Of a stretch of 64,000 nucleotides of DNA, positions 1 to 11,035 are shown piece after piece. The stretch is from assembly GCA_017979445.1 (NCBI GenBank), contig CM030710.1, positions 14,742,248-14,806,247 on the forward strand. The letters are read 5' to 3'. The position numbers and the translations under genes were made by a program. Below the pieces are notes generated by a model, which searched no databases, was not told the DNA's origin, and worked only from the letters and a program-made list of their open reading frames with translations. This DNA comes from Akebia trifoliata. Taxonomy: Eukaryota > Streptophyta > Magnoliopsida > Ranunculales > Lardizabalaceae. Numbering within the stretch: the first letter of the stretch is position 1; each line of letters starts with the position of its first letter.

Positions 1-543
1 TAACGAGGGTAGAGAAAACCCACGTAAGTCCAGATCCCGACTGGATCCACATGGCTATTGTTACTCGTATCAGAGTTGGGCCCCGACTAGACATCACACT
101 CCGCCAATGAAGGTAAAGGAGACCCACGTAGGCCCGAGTCCCAACTGGACTCCTCTCTTCAGCTTAGTCCTTCAAACACAGCTAAAAGGCAATAATATAG
201 TAGAACATTTATTGATAATGTCTCTTTAAGTTACATGCATTCCAAGGTCTGGGTAATTCCTAACCATTGATAGTGAGTAAGTAATATACTTCCTTTTGGC
301 CACTTTTGCCACCCTGTAGGGCCCTTCCCAATTTGTTCCTAACTTACCACTGTTCGGTATTTCCGTATTCTAGAATACTCGCCTCAACACTAGATCGCCT
401 TCTTGAAATTAACGAGGGCGAACCCTCTTACTGAAGTAGTTCTGCAGCTTTCTGTGGTAATGTTCTAGTCTGACTAATACTGCATCTCATTTTTCTTCCA
501 AAAGGTCTAATTCTACAACTAGTTGTGGGCTATTTCTCCCAAA

Positions 544-1110
544 CTATACTATCTTAATTCTTATCGTGGGAAAGTTATTATCTGTGGGGACTACTGCTTC
601 TACCTCGTAAGCCATAGCAAATAGAGACATTCTTGTGGACGTTGTAACAGTCGTTCTGTAAGCCCACAGGACCCCGTACCATACCGAAGTCCACCTGTCC
701 TTGGCTTCCCCTAATCTTTTCTTCAAAATGTCTAGCAGCACCTTGTTTGTGGGTTCAGCTTGCCCATTACCCTAGGGGTACTGGGGTGTAGAGAATACTT
801 ACTTTATTCCATACTGCAAAATTCTCTTATCTGCTCTCTTGTAAACTACCTTCTATTGTCGAAAACTATGGTGCGAAGTAAACCGAATCTGCAAATAATG
901 TTCTCCTAGAGAAACTTTTGGACTTCCTATTGCCGGATCCTGGTCAAAGGGAGTGCTTCTGCCCACTTAGTGAACTAATTAGTTGCCACTAGCAAGAAAG
1001 TAAGATTCCCTGGAACTCTGGACAACGGGCCTACCAAGTCAATCCCCCACTAAACGAATGGACAAGGGCTGATTAGGGAATGAAGCTGCACTACTGGTTG
1101 CCCGATTATC
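544..1110 (-). pseudogene. Element D integrase core and C-terminal region (broken)
   Basis: Read on the minus strand from about 1060, a frame gives a recognisable integrase start (WGIDLVGPLS, then FTKWAEALP, with one stop before FTK). This is the region around the first catalytic Asp. A second open piece, 741-544, gives VLWAYRTT followed by an EAVVPT-like motif, the end of the plant Ty3/gypsy integrase core. The part between holds stops and frame changes. In the family this enzyme inserts the cDNA into the genome; this copy cannot be active. It is the last domain of pol, as expected for Ty3/gypsy. Confidence 0.8.
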
Positions 1111-1200
1111 TTCCCGTGCCTCTGGCAGCTATCACAATGTTTAACGTACAAAACTGCATCTTTCTGTTAGTAGGGCTAAAAGTAACCTTGGGTGAGCACC

Positions 1201-1425
1201 TTATGAGCTAAAGTTCTTCCCCAATGAATGGTTCCCACAGTCGCCCTCATGGATCTCTTTTAGTACTTCTTCTGCTTCTACTGGAGCCAAGCAGTGTAAA
1301 AGCGGCCCTCCTACAGATTTCCTGTATAGAGTCCCATCTAGAATTAAGTACCTCTCTACTATATTCTTAACTCGCTTGGCCTCCTTTGGGTCGTTAGGCA
1401 ACTCCCCATGTTGTAAGTAAGCCAA
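1201..1425 (-). pseudogene. Element D integrase zinc-binding (H2C2-type) region, damaged
   Basis: A 74-codon open stretch contains YLILDGTLYRKS, then LLHCLAPVEAEEVLKEIHEG and CGNHSLG. This is the familiar lead-in and HHCC zinc-binding domain at the integrase N-terminus of plant Ty3/gypsy elements. Both His positions of the H-x-H part are visible, but the reading ends before the CxxC pair. It lies between RNase H and the integrase core, as in intact elements. Confidence 0.8.
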
Positions 1426-1713
1426 AATAAAGCTTATATACCCTCAATCCACTTCATCTAACACTAAACTTGGCAGCCCAACCTTGTTTATGGAAGAGTT
1501 CTCCTGGTAGATCAATGGTAGCTCCCTCTTGTTATGCCCAGTCAACATCGATGCGATGTAGGCCAGGGCATCTACATGCCTGTTATCAGCTCTCGGTACA
1601 TACTCAACCTTGATGTCTCATGCTCGAAGCATAGTCGCTCTGATTTTTTCAAGATAGAGCTACATCCAAGGATCCCGGGCCTCGAATGTCCCCTTTATAT
1701 GGTTGACCACTAG

Positions 1714-1959
1714 TTACGAGTCACTATAGATCGTGGCCTCTGTTACCCCCAGTCCCGCCAAGGATTCAAAGTCAAGTAGCATTGCCTCGTACTCTACCTC
1801 GTTATTTGAAGCCTTGAATCCTAGGATCACCGCCTTCTCTATTCTCGCTTGACCTGACGTAATCAGGACTACTCCAATTCCTAACCTCTCGAAGTTGGAT
1901 GAACCATCCACGTAGGCTTTCCACCCTGATTCACTTGGTAGCCCTTGCTCATCCTCCAC
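1714..1959 (-). pseudogene. Element D RNase H domain fragment
   Basis: The reading WKAYVDGSSN ... GIGVVLI ... NNEVEYEAMLL ... IYSDS matches the ribonuclease H fold of plant Ty3/gypsy pol. It shows the first catalytic Asp (YVDGSS), the Glu (EYEAM) and a further Asp (YSDS). In the family this domain degrades the RNA strand of the RNA-DNA hybrid. The frame stops on both sides and neighbouring pol is in other frames. Plus-strand open stretches over the same bases are shadows. Confidence 0.85.
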
Positions 1960-2186
1960 CTACTGCAACTCTTCTATCAATAATTAGGCTTTCTCTTCCA
2001 CTAGGAAATTTTCCAAGAAGTCAGCTACTACTTGGCATTTCACTGAGACTTAGGCTTGTACTCGAGGCCGAACTCTGCTAACTGAACTGCCTACTTAGGC
2101 ACTCTGCCTAACCCCTCTACTTTCCCCAGAACCTTCTTTAGAAGGAATTCTATGATGACTTGCACTCGATGTGCTTGGAAGTACGG

Positions 2187-2420
2187 TCATAAGGGTATTG
2201 TCGTATAGACCAATGCTAACCCCACATTTTCAAGCCTCGTGTAATGCATCTCTACGTCCATAAATATCTTACTCAGGAAGTAAATAGGATGTTCCCTAAT
2301 TTCCCCTATCCTGACCAAGACTGAACTGAGCGCATGCTTCGAAATGGTCAAATACACTCCTAACTCTTCTCGTGCCTCTGACTTGGAAAGTATAGGTGGC
2401 TTGCCAAGGTACTCCTTCAA
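2187..2420 (-). pseudogene. Element D RT-to-RNase H connection fragment
   Basis: The reading LGKPPILSKSEAREELGVYL ... SSVLVRIGEIREHPIYFLSK ... EMHYTRLENVGLALVYTT matches the post-RT connection domain of plant Ty3/gypsy pol (usual forms 'PVYYVSK' and 'Y..LEK..LALV'). It lies between RT and RNase H as expected. Frameshifts separate it from both. Confidence 0.8.
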
Positions 2421-2606
2421 CTCGGAGAACGCTCATTCGCATTCTTCCGTCTACTCGAACTGGGAGTTCTTTCGCAACAATTGGTACAAGGACCTACACT
2501 TATCAGAGGATCTGGCTATGAAACGATTTAATCCAATTACTCTCCTTACCAGTTTCTAGACGTGCTTCTGGGTCTTTGGAGGTGACATCTCTATTAACAC
2601 TTTGAT

Positions 2607-3190
2607 CTAATCTGAGTTAGCCTCAATTCCCCTCTTTGTAACCAGATACCCCAGGAACTTTCTTGAAGTTAGCGCAAAAGTGTACTTTTTTGGGTTAAGC
2701 TTCATTCCCACCTTCCTTATCCTGGAGAAGACTTCTTCTAAATCACTAACATGGTCTTCCTTCATCTTACTCTTGACTAGCAAATCATCTATATACACCT
2801 CTACTATTTTGCCTAACAGATCTCTGAATAGCTTTGTCACTGACCTCTGATATGTGGCCCCCGCATTCTTCAGTTCGAAGGGCATCACCTTATAGCAATA
2901 GAGCCATTACTCTGTAATGAACATCGTTTTCTCCTGATCTTCTAAGTTGAGCTGTATTTGGTTATAGCCAGAGTAACCATCCATGAAGGACAGTCTCTCG
3001 TGATCAGAAGTCGCATCTACAAACTGGTTTATCCTTGGCATCGAAAAACTATCCTTAGGACAGGCCTTGTTCAAATTGGTAAAGTCTATGCAGACTTTGA
3101 CTTTCCCATTCTTTTTTAGCATTGCCACAATATTCGCTATCTATTCCAAGAACTGCACCTCCCTGATAAATCCAACCCTAATCAGCCGGT
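2607..3190 (-). pseudogene. Element D reverse transcriptase (YIDD present, frame-shifted)
   Basis: Two open pieces cover RT. Piece 3128-2907, extendable upstream to about 3190 through one stop, reads GFIREVQFLE, then CIDFTNLNKACPKDSF and LSFMDGYSGYNQI, which are RT motifs up to the first catalytic Asp. Piece 2888-2607 starts MPFELKNAGATYQR and contains VEVYIDDLLVKSK, the YxDD catalytic box, then LNPKKYTFAL and FLGYLVTKRGIEA. The pieces are separated by a short broken stretch. D keeps the YxDD region that A2 has lost. Confidence 0.9.
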
Positions 3191-3350
3191 TCACCTCCCT
3201 GATCTCCTAGATAGACCAAGCAAATACGTCTCTATTCCTTCTCAAACACTCTGCTAACTTCCTTAACTTCCCTTGGTTCTAGCTCGGCCACTACTCCTAT
3301 TTACTTTCCTTCTCCCACATACACCATTTGTATTCCTTCCAGAAATGGGG

Positions 3351-4973
3351 TGAAAGTGCCCTCGATCCGCGGGGTGGCGAATCCACTTTTGACTTTTGAG
3401 GTTTGGGAGTCGCCACCTAGTTATTATGGTCTAAGAATCAAAAATTGACTCTAAAAGGCAAATAACACTAATCTACTAAAGAAAATACGGGTCCGGGGAT
3501 CACGTTACGGGGTTGGAAGGTACTAGGCACTAACCCCGTCCGGCAAACGTCGGTCTCTACTTTTTCCAAATAAAACTACATTGCTAAAAGAACTAAATAA
3601 ATAATAAAAAAATAAGAATGAAAAATACCTAGATGATCACAACGATAGTTCTCTCAAAGCTGGCGGAGAGATTCTTTACTTCGTTTTAGTTACTGGACCC
3701 GCTTTGGATCTCCAAGATGAAGTATCTTCTCTTTAGATCTAAGTACTTCCGAATTTTTGATGGATTTCTGAGTGTTTTTAAAGGGTTTCTGGGTATTTTT
3801 TGAGCAAAAGTTGGGGTTTGGTGTTAGGTAAGGAGTTAGGACTTCAAAATTTGGGAGACTTTGACCTATTGTTTTTAGGATTTATTTTTACCTACGAAAA
3901 TAGGTTATGGAAGCCCCTATTTATAGAATTTTTTAAGAGCTTTTTAAATAGAGTTAAATTTAAATTATGTTTCTTTTAGATAGTTTTAGATTTTAATTAT
4001 GTTTCTTTTAGATAGTTTTAGAGTTTAATTATGTTTCTTTTAGATAGTTTTAGAGCTTAATTAGAATTCTTTTAGGTAGTTTTAAAGTTTAATTAGAATT
4101 TTTTTATTTAGTTTTAGAGTTTAATTATATTTCTTTTAGATAGTTTTAGAGTTTAATTAGAATTCTATTGGGGTTAGGGTTTGACTTTGGTCTTATTAGA
4201 TTGATTAGGGTTTTGACTTAAGTCTCACTTGATTGACTAGAATTTAGGGTTTTGACTTAAGTCTTACTTGATTGACTTGATTTTAGGATTTTGACTTAAG
4301 TCTTACTTGATTGACTTGACTTAAAAAAAAGTTTAATTTTAATTAGGATTTCACTTTACATTAATTAATATTTTAATTATTAATTTTAGAATTTTTAATT
4401 ATTAAAATTATAAAATTATCGTTTTGCCTTCGGAGAGGACTTTTTACGTTTTAAGTCATTTTTCAATGTTCTAGGATGTTTTGGAATTGATTTTTCATAA
4501 GGAATTCAATGGAAATATTGGTTTTTGTCATTTATAAAAATATTTGTGCGAAATGGTCGTGAACTTTATGAGGGGTATTTTTGTAATTTTATTGAATTTT
4601 GTGAAAATTGACGAAATGATTTATTTGGTTTCGATTTGTTGTTTTATGTGTTTGAAAGGATTTTTCTAAGCGTAAGGTAGGCTCTACGGATGTTTTGAGG
4701 TTAGGGTTATTTTGGTAATTTGATTATTTTTTAGTGATTTTTATCGTGAAGCTTCTTTTTATCTGAATAATGATGATTTCTAGGCTTTTGGGGTTATATT
4801 TTCCTAGCATAGCGCGGTTTCTATAGTTTTGTTAGTTTGATATACTTCATCTGAATTTCTAAAACATATTTAGTAACAAATAAAACATTGGAATAAACAT
4901 CCATCATTGGGAACCGTTACAATCGGGTTGATGAGTTGATTAATTAAGTGATTGTAAAAATGGGGTGTCTACA
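3351..4973 (-). repeat. A1 3' LTR
   Basis: Long terminal repeat of 1,623 bp. On the plus strand it begins TGAAAGTGCCCTCGATCCG and ends GGGGTGTCTACA. It aligns by eye along its length with 14413-16019. A TATA-like box in element orientation (TATAAATA, plus-strand positions 3919-3926) fits the LTR promoter. Inside the purine-rich-strand end, the sequence just right of the LTR (4974-4986, minus strand AAGAGGGGCATC) is the polypurine tract used to start plus-strand DNA synthesis. Confidence 0.95.
3945..4180. repeat. Minisatellite inside the A-family LTR (about 30-37 bp unit)
   Basis: Five to six imperfect head-to-tail units built on TTTCTTTTAGATAGTTTTAG followed by AGTTTAATTA, just upstream of the TATA box in element orientation. 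The same array is in the other A1 LTR (about 15030-15210) and, with fewer units, in A2 (about 34380-34460). Right after it lies a second short array with the unit TTTGACTTAAGTCTTACTTG (4210-4320). Copy number differs between LTRs, so these arrays expand and contract. Confidence 0.8.
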
Positions 4974-5290
4974 GATGCCCCTCTTTGGTAGAGGGTTGAC
5001 GCAAACTAAATAGCAAATCTATTTTAGTAGATAATGCGATATCCGAATGCCAAAGCTAGTGACAGTTCATTTTGCAATCTGATTTAGCAATTCGTCTAGA
5101 CATTCGGATCCTTGAGGGCGAGCTATCCCCGAACTAAAATTTGTCAGGTCCTTGAGCACGAGCTCTCACTGACAGCGTCAGATCCTTGAATTTTTAGAAA
5201 ATTCTCCTTGACTAATGAAATACATGTGCAAGTACGTGCACTTAAAATCCAAGATAAATTTCAAAGTGTTTAAGTGAGAACTGAGTAGAA
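4974..5290. other. A1 3' UTR, unique part next to the polypurine tract
   Basis: No gene seen. It starts with GATGCCCCTCTTTG, the complement of the polypurine tract. A stretch conserved in A2 (35244-35520), A3 (about 57590-57828, reversed) and A4 (62902-63190) follows. It includes an imperfect repeat around TTGTCAGGTCCTTGAGC. Confidence 0.7.
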
Positions 5291-5477
5291 TCTGAGCATA
5301 AAGTAAGTATAAATTGAGCACAAACTAAGCATAATCTGAGCATAATCTAAGTATAAACTGAGCATAAACTGGGCATAAATTAGGCATAAACTTAGCATAA
5401 ACTGAGCATAATCTGAGCATAAACTGAGCATAAACTAGGCATAAACTGAGCATAAACTGAGCATAACTGAGCATAAT
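5291..5477. repeat. A1 3' UTR satellite, 11-bp unit CTGAGCATAAA
   Basis: About 17 imperfect copies of an 11-bp unit (CTGAGCATAAA/T) in direct tandem. It runs directly into the 34-bp array to the right, whose unit begins with the same 11 bases; the longer unit may have grown from the shorter one. Repetitive 'YAQFM...LCSVYAQ' reading frames here are artefacts of the repeat. Confidence 0.9.
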
Positions 5478-6035
5478 TCCGAGGAAACCCTCGAAGGCAT
5501 CTGAGCATAATTCTGAGAAAACCCTCGGCGGTCTGAACATAATTCCCAGAAAACCCTCGGTGGCATCTGAGGATAATTCCGAGAAACCCTTGGCGGCATC
5601 TAAGCATAATTTCGAGAAAATCCTCGTTGGTATCTAAGCATAATTCTGAGAAAACCCTCGACGGTATCTGAGCATATTCCAAGAAAACCCTCGGCAGCAT
5701 TTGAGCATAAGTTCGAAAAAACCCTCGACAGTATCTGAGCATAATTTCGAGAAACCCTCGACGGCATCTGAGTATAATTCTGAGAAACCCTTGGCGGTAT
5801 CTGAGTATAATTCTGAGAAACCCTCGATGGTATCTGAGCATAATTCCGAGAAAACCCTCGATGGTATCTAAGCATATTCTGAGAAAACCCTCGGCAGCAT
5901 CTGCGCATAATTTTGAGACACCCTCGGTGGTATCTGAGCATAATTTTGAGAAACCCTCAGCGGTATCTGAGCATAATTCCGAGAAACCCTCGATGGCATC
6001 TAAGCATAATTCCAAGAAAATCCTGACGACATCTA
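5478..6035. repeat. A1 3' UTR minisatellite, about 34-bp unit
   Basis: About 16 imperfect units of TATCTGAGCATAATTCCGAG plus AAAACCCTCGACGG. Each unit can form a short hairpin, CCGAG-AAAACC-CTCGG. Because 34 is not a multiple of 3, long repetitive pseudo-ORFs appear in several frames; none is a gene. The array sits at the same place in A2, A3 and A4. Confidence 0.9.
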
Positions 6036-7584
6036 GTTGAGTAAAAATGGGAAGAAAGGAATAAATCTGGGAAAGAATGATGAAAATGAATCTGGAAAAG
6101 AGTGATTAAATCTAGGAATGAATAGATATGAGAAAGAATGTTTGAATATGAATCTGGCAAAGAATGATTGAATCTGGGAATGAATAGATCTGGGAAAGGA
6201 TGATTGAATCTGAGAAAGAAAAAATGCTTTATCTCCTATTCTAGGTGAAAGGGTAATGAATTAATCTCTAGGCACAACCAAATGTGAGATCAGAAATGCT
6301 TCTATTTGAACCTCGAAGTCTTTCAAAATTTTATGAATTTTAACTTCTGTTTAACCTCAAAGGTTTTAAAAAAAATACTATCAAGAGGGTGACCTTAAAT
6401 TTGGGGTTCCCATTATCTTTTAGGATTAACATTAATCAAGTTTGAGAACAAAATGCGCTTAATTTGACAAGAAACATTGTATTGAACATATCTCGTAAAA
6501 AAAATACCCCTAGTATAAGGGGGAAACTACATATCAAAGAAGAAAGAAAGTGCCCCTTGTATGAAGGATTGAAATATTTGATTACCACAAGCGCAATAAA
6601 GATTCAACTTTTTAATTTCGACATTTTATATTGAAGATTTTGAGTCAAGCTCAAGAGAACAAGATATTTCCTTTAGAGACTCATCATGGAATTCACCCTT
6701 CTCTCCCTTGATTTACTTGAGGAAGCAAAAAATTTCAGATCAATCGTAGATAAGATACTTCCGGCTTTTGAGTCTCTGCCTGGTTTAAGCTAAGTGTTGA
6801 ACTTGATTATTCAGACTTCAAACATCTCGGCTCAAATCTCCTGAGATTTTCTTCTATTTTTCTTTGTTACTCTAACTTTTGCTTAGATCGTCTTTTCAGG
6901 TTTTCGATCTAGTGAGCTTGCTCTAGCTTTTGCCTAGGTCACCTTTTCAGATTTTTGATCTAGCGAGCTTTTTATTTTTTCTTTACTCTGATTGTTGTCA
7001 AGATCGTCCTTTCAGATTTTCAACCTTGCGAGCTTGCCTTAATTTTTGCCTAAGTCGCTCTTTTTTTATTTTCAACTTAGCAGTTTTTTTTTTCTTATGA
7101 ACTTCTGGAGTTACTGTCTGATTATGCTTTACTACCTTCTTTAACTTTTCAGCACGGTACTTAGGAGGACTTTCATGGGTAAGCTTAGGACTGGGTATAA
7201 AAAGAAATGAATTCTAAGGCTCAAAAACCCGAATGCCCCTTGTATGGTATTTCCTATTAAATTGTTTTCTTTTTCCTTGAATTTTCTTTCCCATTTTGGA
7301 TGATATTTTTTTTCTTTTGAATTTTTTCCTTTTAGATTTTTTTTCTTTGTTGGGAAATCTATTTATATATATTTTTTATTTTGATGTAGTCGGGCCTGAA
7401 GTAACTTCTCAAGTTGCCTACGTACCCTAGAATTTTGGGATCAGAAACCAAAACGTAGTTCGAATTCTTCCCTCCCCTAAGTTAGGTGATCGAGCTGAGA
7501 AAGAAAAAGGATTTTTTTTAAAAGACTGCAAAGGGCTGAGAAAAGAGATATTGAACTAGGTAGTAGGAAAATTGATTCGGCCAA
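6036..7584. other. A1 3' UTR between minisatellite and integrase remnant
   Basis: No gene seen. It begins with short repeats around GAATCTGGGAAAGAATGA (6060-6215). The rest aligns by eye with the A2 3' UTR (35891-37260) and, reversed, with A3 (55761-57160), including GGTACTTAGGAGGACTTTCA and GTTGCCTACGTACCCTAGAA, so it is element sequence rather than host DNA. Confidence 0.75.
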
Positions 7585-8290
7585 AGATGACCTCCATAAA
7601 TGTAGTACCACTTGATCTGGTCAAGGTTGGTTGATTCTGGTAATTCGGTTCTATCATGATCTTAAAGTCTGACAGCTTTTCTCGTTATTTTTTTTTGATG
7701 ATGAACGGACCTCCCCAATTTGGTTTGAACTTCCCTCTAGGGTCAAAGATAGGTGTCCAATTATTTTTGAGTACCAAATCCCCGACTTGTAAGTGACGAG
7801 CTTTGATCTTTTTCTCAAATGCACAGGTGACTCTTCTTTGATAAGCCTGCATGCGATTCAAAGCTCTTAGTCATTTTTCTTCGATCAAATTTAATTCTTC
7901 ATACCATTGATGAACCCAATCTGCTTCTGACAACTGACTTTCCAACAAGACCCTTAGAGATGTGATTTCCATTTGAACTGGTAAGACTGCTTCCATGCCA
8001 TATACTAAGGAGTAGGGAGTAGCTCCAGTAGAGGATCTTATTGAAGTTCGATATGCTCATAGTGCAAATGATAATTGTTTTGACCAATCTCGATGTGATT
8101 GGCACGTTTTCCTGATGACTATCTTCAGATTCTTATTGGCCACTTCAATTGCTCCATTGGTTTGAGGACGATAAGGAGATGATTTATGGTGCGAGATTTT
8201 GAACTTTGAACATAGAGTAATGACTTAAGCTTTGAAGTACGACCCATTATCAGAGAATCAATTCAAAAGGTACCCCCATATCGACTAATA
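7585..8290 (-). pseudogene. A1 integrase remnant (core and C-terminus, broken)
   Basis: On the minus strand the DNA aligns with the A2 integrase (38123-37285) from the YGVP-ELIS region through the tyrosine-arginine-threonine motif to the C-terminal tail. Reading frames are scrambled, and the open stretch 8105-7899 is mostly in the wrong frame. The first catalytic Asp region is missing because the upstream part is deleted (see 8300-8800). Confidence 0.8.
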
Positions 8291-8299
8291 ATATGTGAT

Positions 8300-8800
8300 T
8301 TGCAACTCAAGATGCAGTAGGGATAGCGCTAATATATTTTCTAACATCTTCTTTGATTCCATCGATATAGACCAGTATCTATTCCGTGTTGAACAACACC
8401 AAAACTTGTACCTAACATACCCTCATATGATCACACGAACAAGTCTTTTGAAATTTCTAAGTAAATTCATTATCCCCTCATGTTCCTCTAAGGATAGGAT
8501 AGTTTCTATCTGAATTTCTTGGAAATTATTTTTTGTTCTAAGGTTTAATGACCTTTGCTTTCTGATTGAATGTTGTTGAGCCCGACCCTTATCTTCTTGT
8601 TCAGGAGAAAAATATATCCTTGTAGCCAGATTATTAGTTAATTCATTAATGCGCTCGAGGTACCCACAACGGGCTTGATTAAAACTGAGGACTGACACAT
8701 TACTTACAACCGGCAGGACTGAGGTACTGTGATCTTCAGGGAACAATTGTGTAATTTTGCAAGATTTTTGGGTCATTTCTAACAATTCACTTGGTACTGA
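8300..8800 (-). pseudogene. A1 chimeric pol remnant: gag start / linker / RT start fused to integrase
   Basis: The 8785-8423 frame reads TQLFPEDHSTSVLPV ... INELTNNLA ... LSLEEHEGIMNLLRNFKRL. It corresponds to the A2 protease-RT linker (43892-43140: DQLFIEDHSVLV, then NLLRKFKDVFAWSYEDMP). At its right end (about 8776) it joins the first codons of gag, which in A2 lie 2.9 kb further upstream. At its left end (about 8328) a stretch resembling the RT N-terminus joins integrase at the TASR position. Protease, gag body, RT core and RNase H are thus absent. A3 has the same joins at about 54468 and 55055. Confidence 0.8.
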
Positions 8801-10300
8801 CGTTCGTTCTAACTGACCGATTTTACAACCCTAGCTAGACAATGGATGATTGAGCTTAGGTACAATGATAACCTTGTAATCCCATCAAATGTGGATTATC
8901 AATTTCAATGTTACCCCTTGATAATATTTTAAATGAACCTTGAGATTTTATCGAATTCTATGCACCAATTCATTTAGGAAAATAATTTTATTGCAATCTG
9001 AAAAAATTATTAACAAATAATGTTTTCATTGAATAAAAACTTTCACAAATCTGATTATTTTTTTGCAAGTTATTTTCTTTTTAGAAAAATACATTTTGAT
9101 AATTTTTCAAAGTCCATGCAAAAAATAAATTTTTTGTAAACATATTTCAGAAATTTTCCAGGTCCATGCAAAAAAAATAAATCTTTTGTAAATCATTTTT
9201 CCTTCCTTCTTTTCTTTGAAAAAATATTTTCTTCTAGAAAACATTTCTTTTAAAATGGGTTGAAACCCGAATTAGAAAAGAATTTGAATTCCATTTTGAT
9301 ATAAATAGCCTGGCCCACCATGATTGTTGGATCAAGATGAACTAGGTCATTATGAATTATTGCCAAGTTTTTTTTTTAACATGGACTCTTTATTGGGTTG
9401 GTGTACCTACTTTAATCAGGTAAAATAAAAAAACTTTAATCCTTGAGGACAACCATACATTCTGATCTCATCATTCACAAGGTCCCATTCAATAAACAAC
9501 CCGGGAACACCCACGATAAGTTCGAGTCGTAACCTACAGGGGAGGTTTTTAGACTTTAAGCTTACTATGTGTAATGCATTTTTACCTGGCCACCCTTGCC
9601 CAAGTACACCTATATACCTCTCGAGCGTACTCAATCAGACGGTACGTGATGACTTGGTTTGATATACCGTATAGGCGATAATCTAAAACTCCAACCCACT
9701 TCTCTGAAGTCAAAAACAGTCAGTTTGATCCCCAGTTGAGAGGTGGCGCACGATGCTGAGTAAGGGCCCTCTTAAATACCTCCCGTCTAGAATAGACGTA
9801 GTCTATCCCCCTCGTACAGTAGGGTACAGCAGGACGGGATCTCTCTTAAGCCCTAATTTTGATCAAGAAGTGCAATTGGTGAACTTAGACTATCTTTGAT
9901 ATGCCATATAGGTACGAGTCTAAGGTTGTAGCTTTCATAAATGGTTTAGTATCCCACGAGGGGACCGACCACGTACTAGTACTACGTTGGCAATCGGGAC
10001 ATGTGACTGCGTGACTTACAATAGGACAAAGGCTCAGGTCGCTCCAGTATGGGTGCATCGATATACCTTTCAGAGTCACTTGATCAAACGGTACTGATGC
10101 CTCAATTTTATATACCCTAAGGTACGTGACTGGAGTTGTGGTTTTCATAAATGACATCGCATCTCCGAGGAGATCGGGCCACGCACTAGTGCCACGTTGG
10201 CTATAAGGGACATGCAATGTGCAATGCAATAAAATAAACGTGCTAGTGGTGTGTGCAAAACAGGGTGGGGTGTGTCCGGAGCCTTTTTCAGATAAATGAG
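8801..10300 (-). other. A1 gag start and conserved 5' leader block
   Basis: Positions 8801-8950 align with the A2 gag start (46600-46770). Positions 9280-10290 align with the A2 leader (49540-50580) and, reversed, with A3 (32919-33739 plus 53866-54060). The block has an internal repeat: TTTGATATACC-like motifs recur at about 9658, 9896 and 10107, and the last two are followed by related segments (CACGTACTAGTACTACGTTG; CACGCACTAGTGCCACGTTG). Open frames here are short and not conserved, so I read it as untranslated leader. Confidence 0.75.
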
Positions 10301-10679
10301 TCTATGTGCTTGATTAGATTACACAAGTATGGATATCAAATAAATATTGATTTAAAAACACAAAAGTATCCATAACATCAAGATTAAGATCAAGACATTC
10401 ACATCAAAAATATATATCAATCAAGATCATGACATGTCAGATATGCAATCAATTAGCATAGCACCAAAATAATCAATCATTGAACAATCATTGAAATATG
10501 CACAAGAATTTTTTTTTTTAAATGAACTAAAATAAAAAGACTTTTTTTTTTGTGGTCCAATCAATGATCGCTTTGAACGGTCCAAAACAATTTGGGATTT
10601 CAATGAATATTGAACTGAGAATAGAATGATAGTTGCGGAGATAGAGAGTGATTTTTTTTTTGCCACGTGGTGGGGTCCA
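10301..10679. other. A1 leader, AT-rich, no gene
   Basis: AT-rich leader with several short A or T runs. A stretch near 10600-10650 aligns with the A2 leader near 50870-50900. Nothing coding is visible. Confidence 0.6.
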
Positions 10680-11035
10680 AACTACTCTGACTAACACAAT
10701 AAGATTTCAAAATTTTGCTGAAGGTCAATAAATCAACGTGGTTCATCATGTCAGTAATCCAATGTCACAAACTTCTAAATTTAATAGAAAATTTTGGATC
10801 TAAAAATAAAATCCACATTTTTTCTTTGATCCAATGTTTTGAAAATGAGCGATCACAAAATCTCAAATCAAAAATAAAAATTAGTGATTTTTCTTGAACA
10901 TTTACTTTTGAAAGTTCTTGAAATTTCGGCTTCCATAAGCCTATGACATTGGATGGTGATTTCAAGTGACACACAATGAGTTCAACGACTCTTACTAACA
11001 AAGAAGCCTTACTAAGTTAGTTAGGCTAGCCCCAT
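10680..11035. mobile_element. MITE-1 copy inside the A1 leader
   Basis: About 355 bp with long imperfect terminal inverted repeats. The right end (…GCCTTACTAAGTTAGTTAGG) reversed matches the left end (CTGACTAACACAATAAGATT) over roughly 80 bp, both continuing to a CCAATGTCA motif. The middle aligns with the other copies at 21375, 26310 and 32209. No target duplication could be fixed. In A1 it lies in the leader, as the 32209 copy does in A3. Confidence 0.65.

Noticed and set aside
5392..6015. Long minus-strand reading frame (207 codons) rich in repeated FLRIMLRYRRG-like units
   Set aside because: It is produced by the 34-bp minisatellite; similar frames appear in every A-family array, in changing phase, with no domain.
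5478..6035. Possible CRISPR-like array
   Set aside because: Units are directly adjacent and diverged along their whole length, with no unique spacers, in a plant retroelement 3' UTR.
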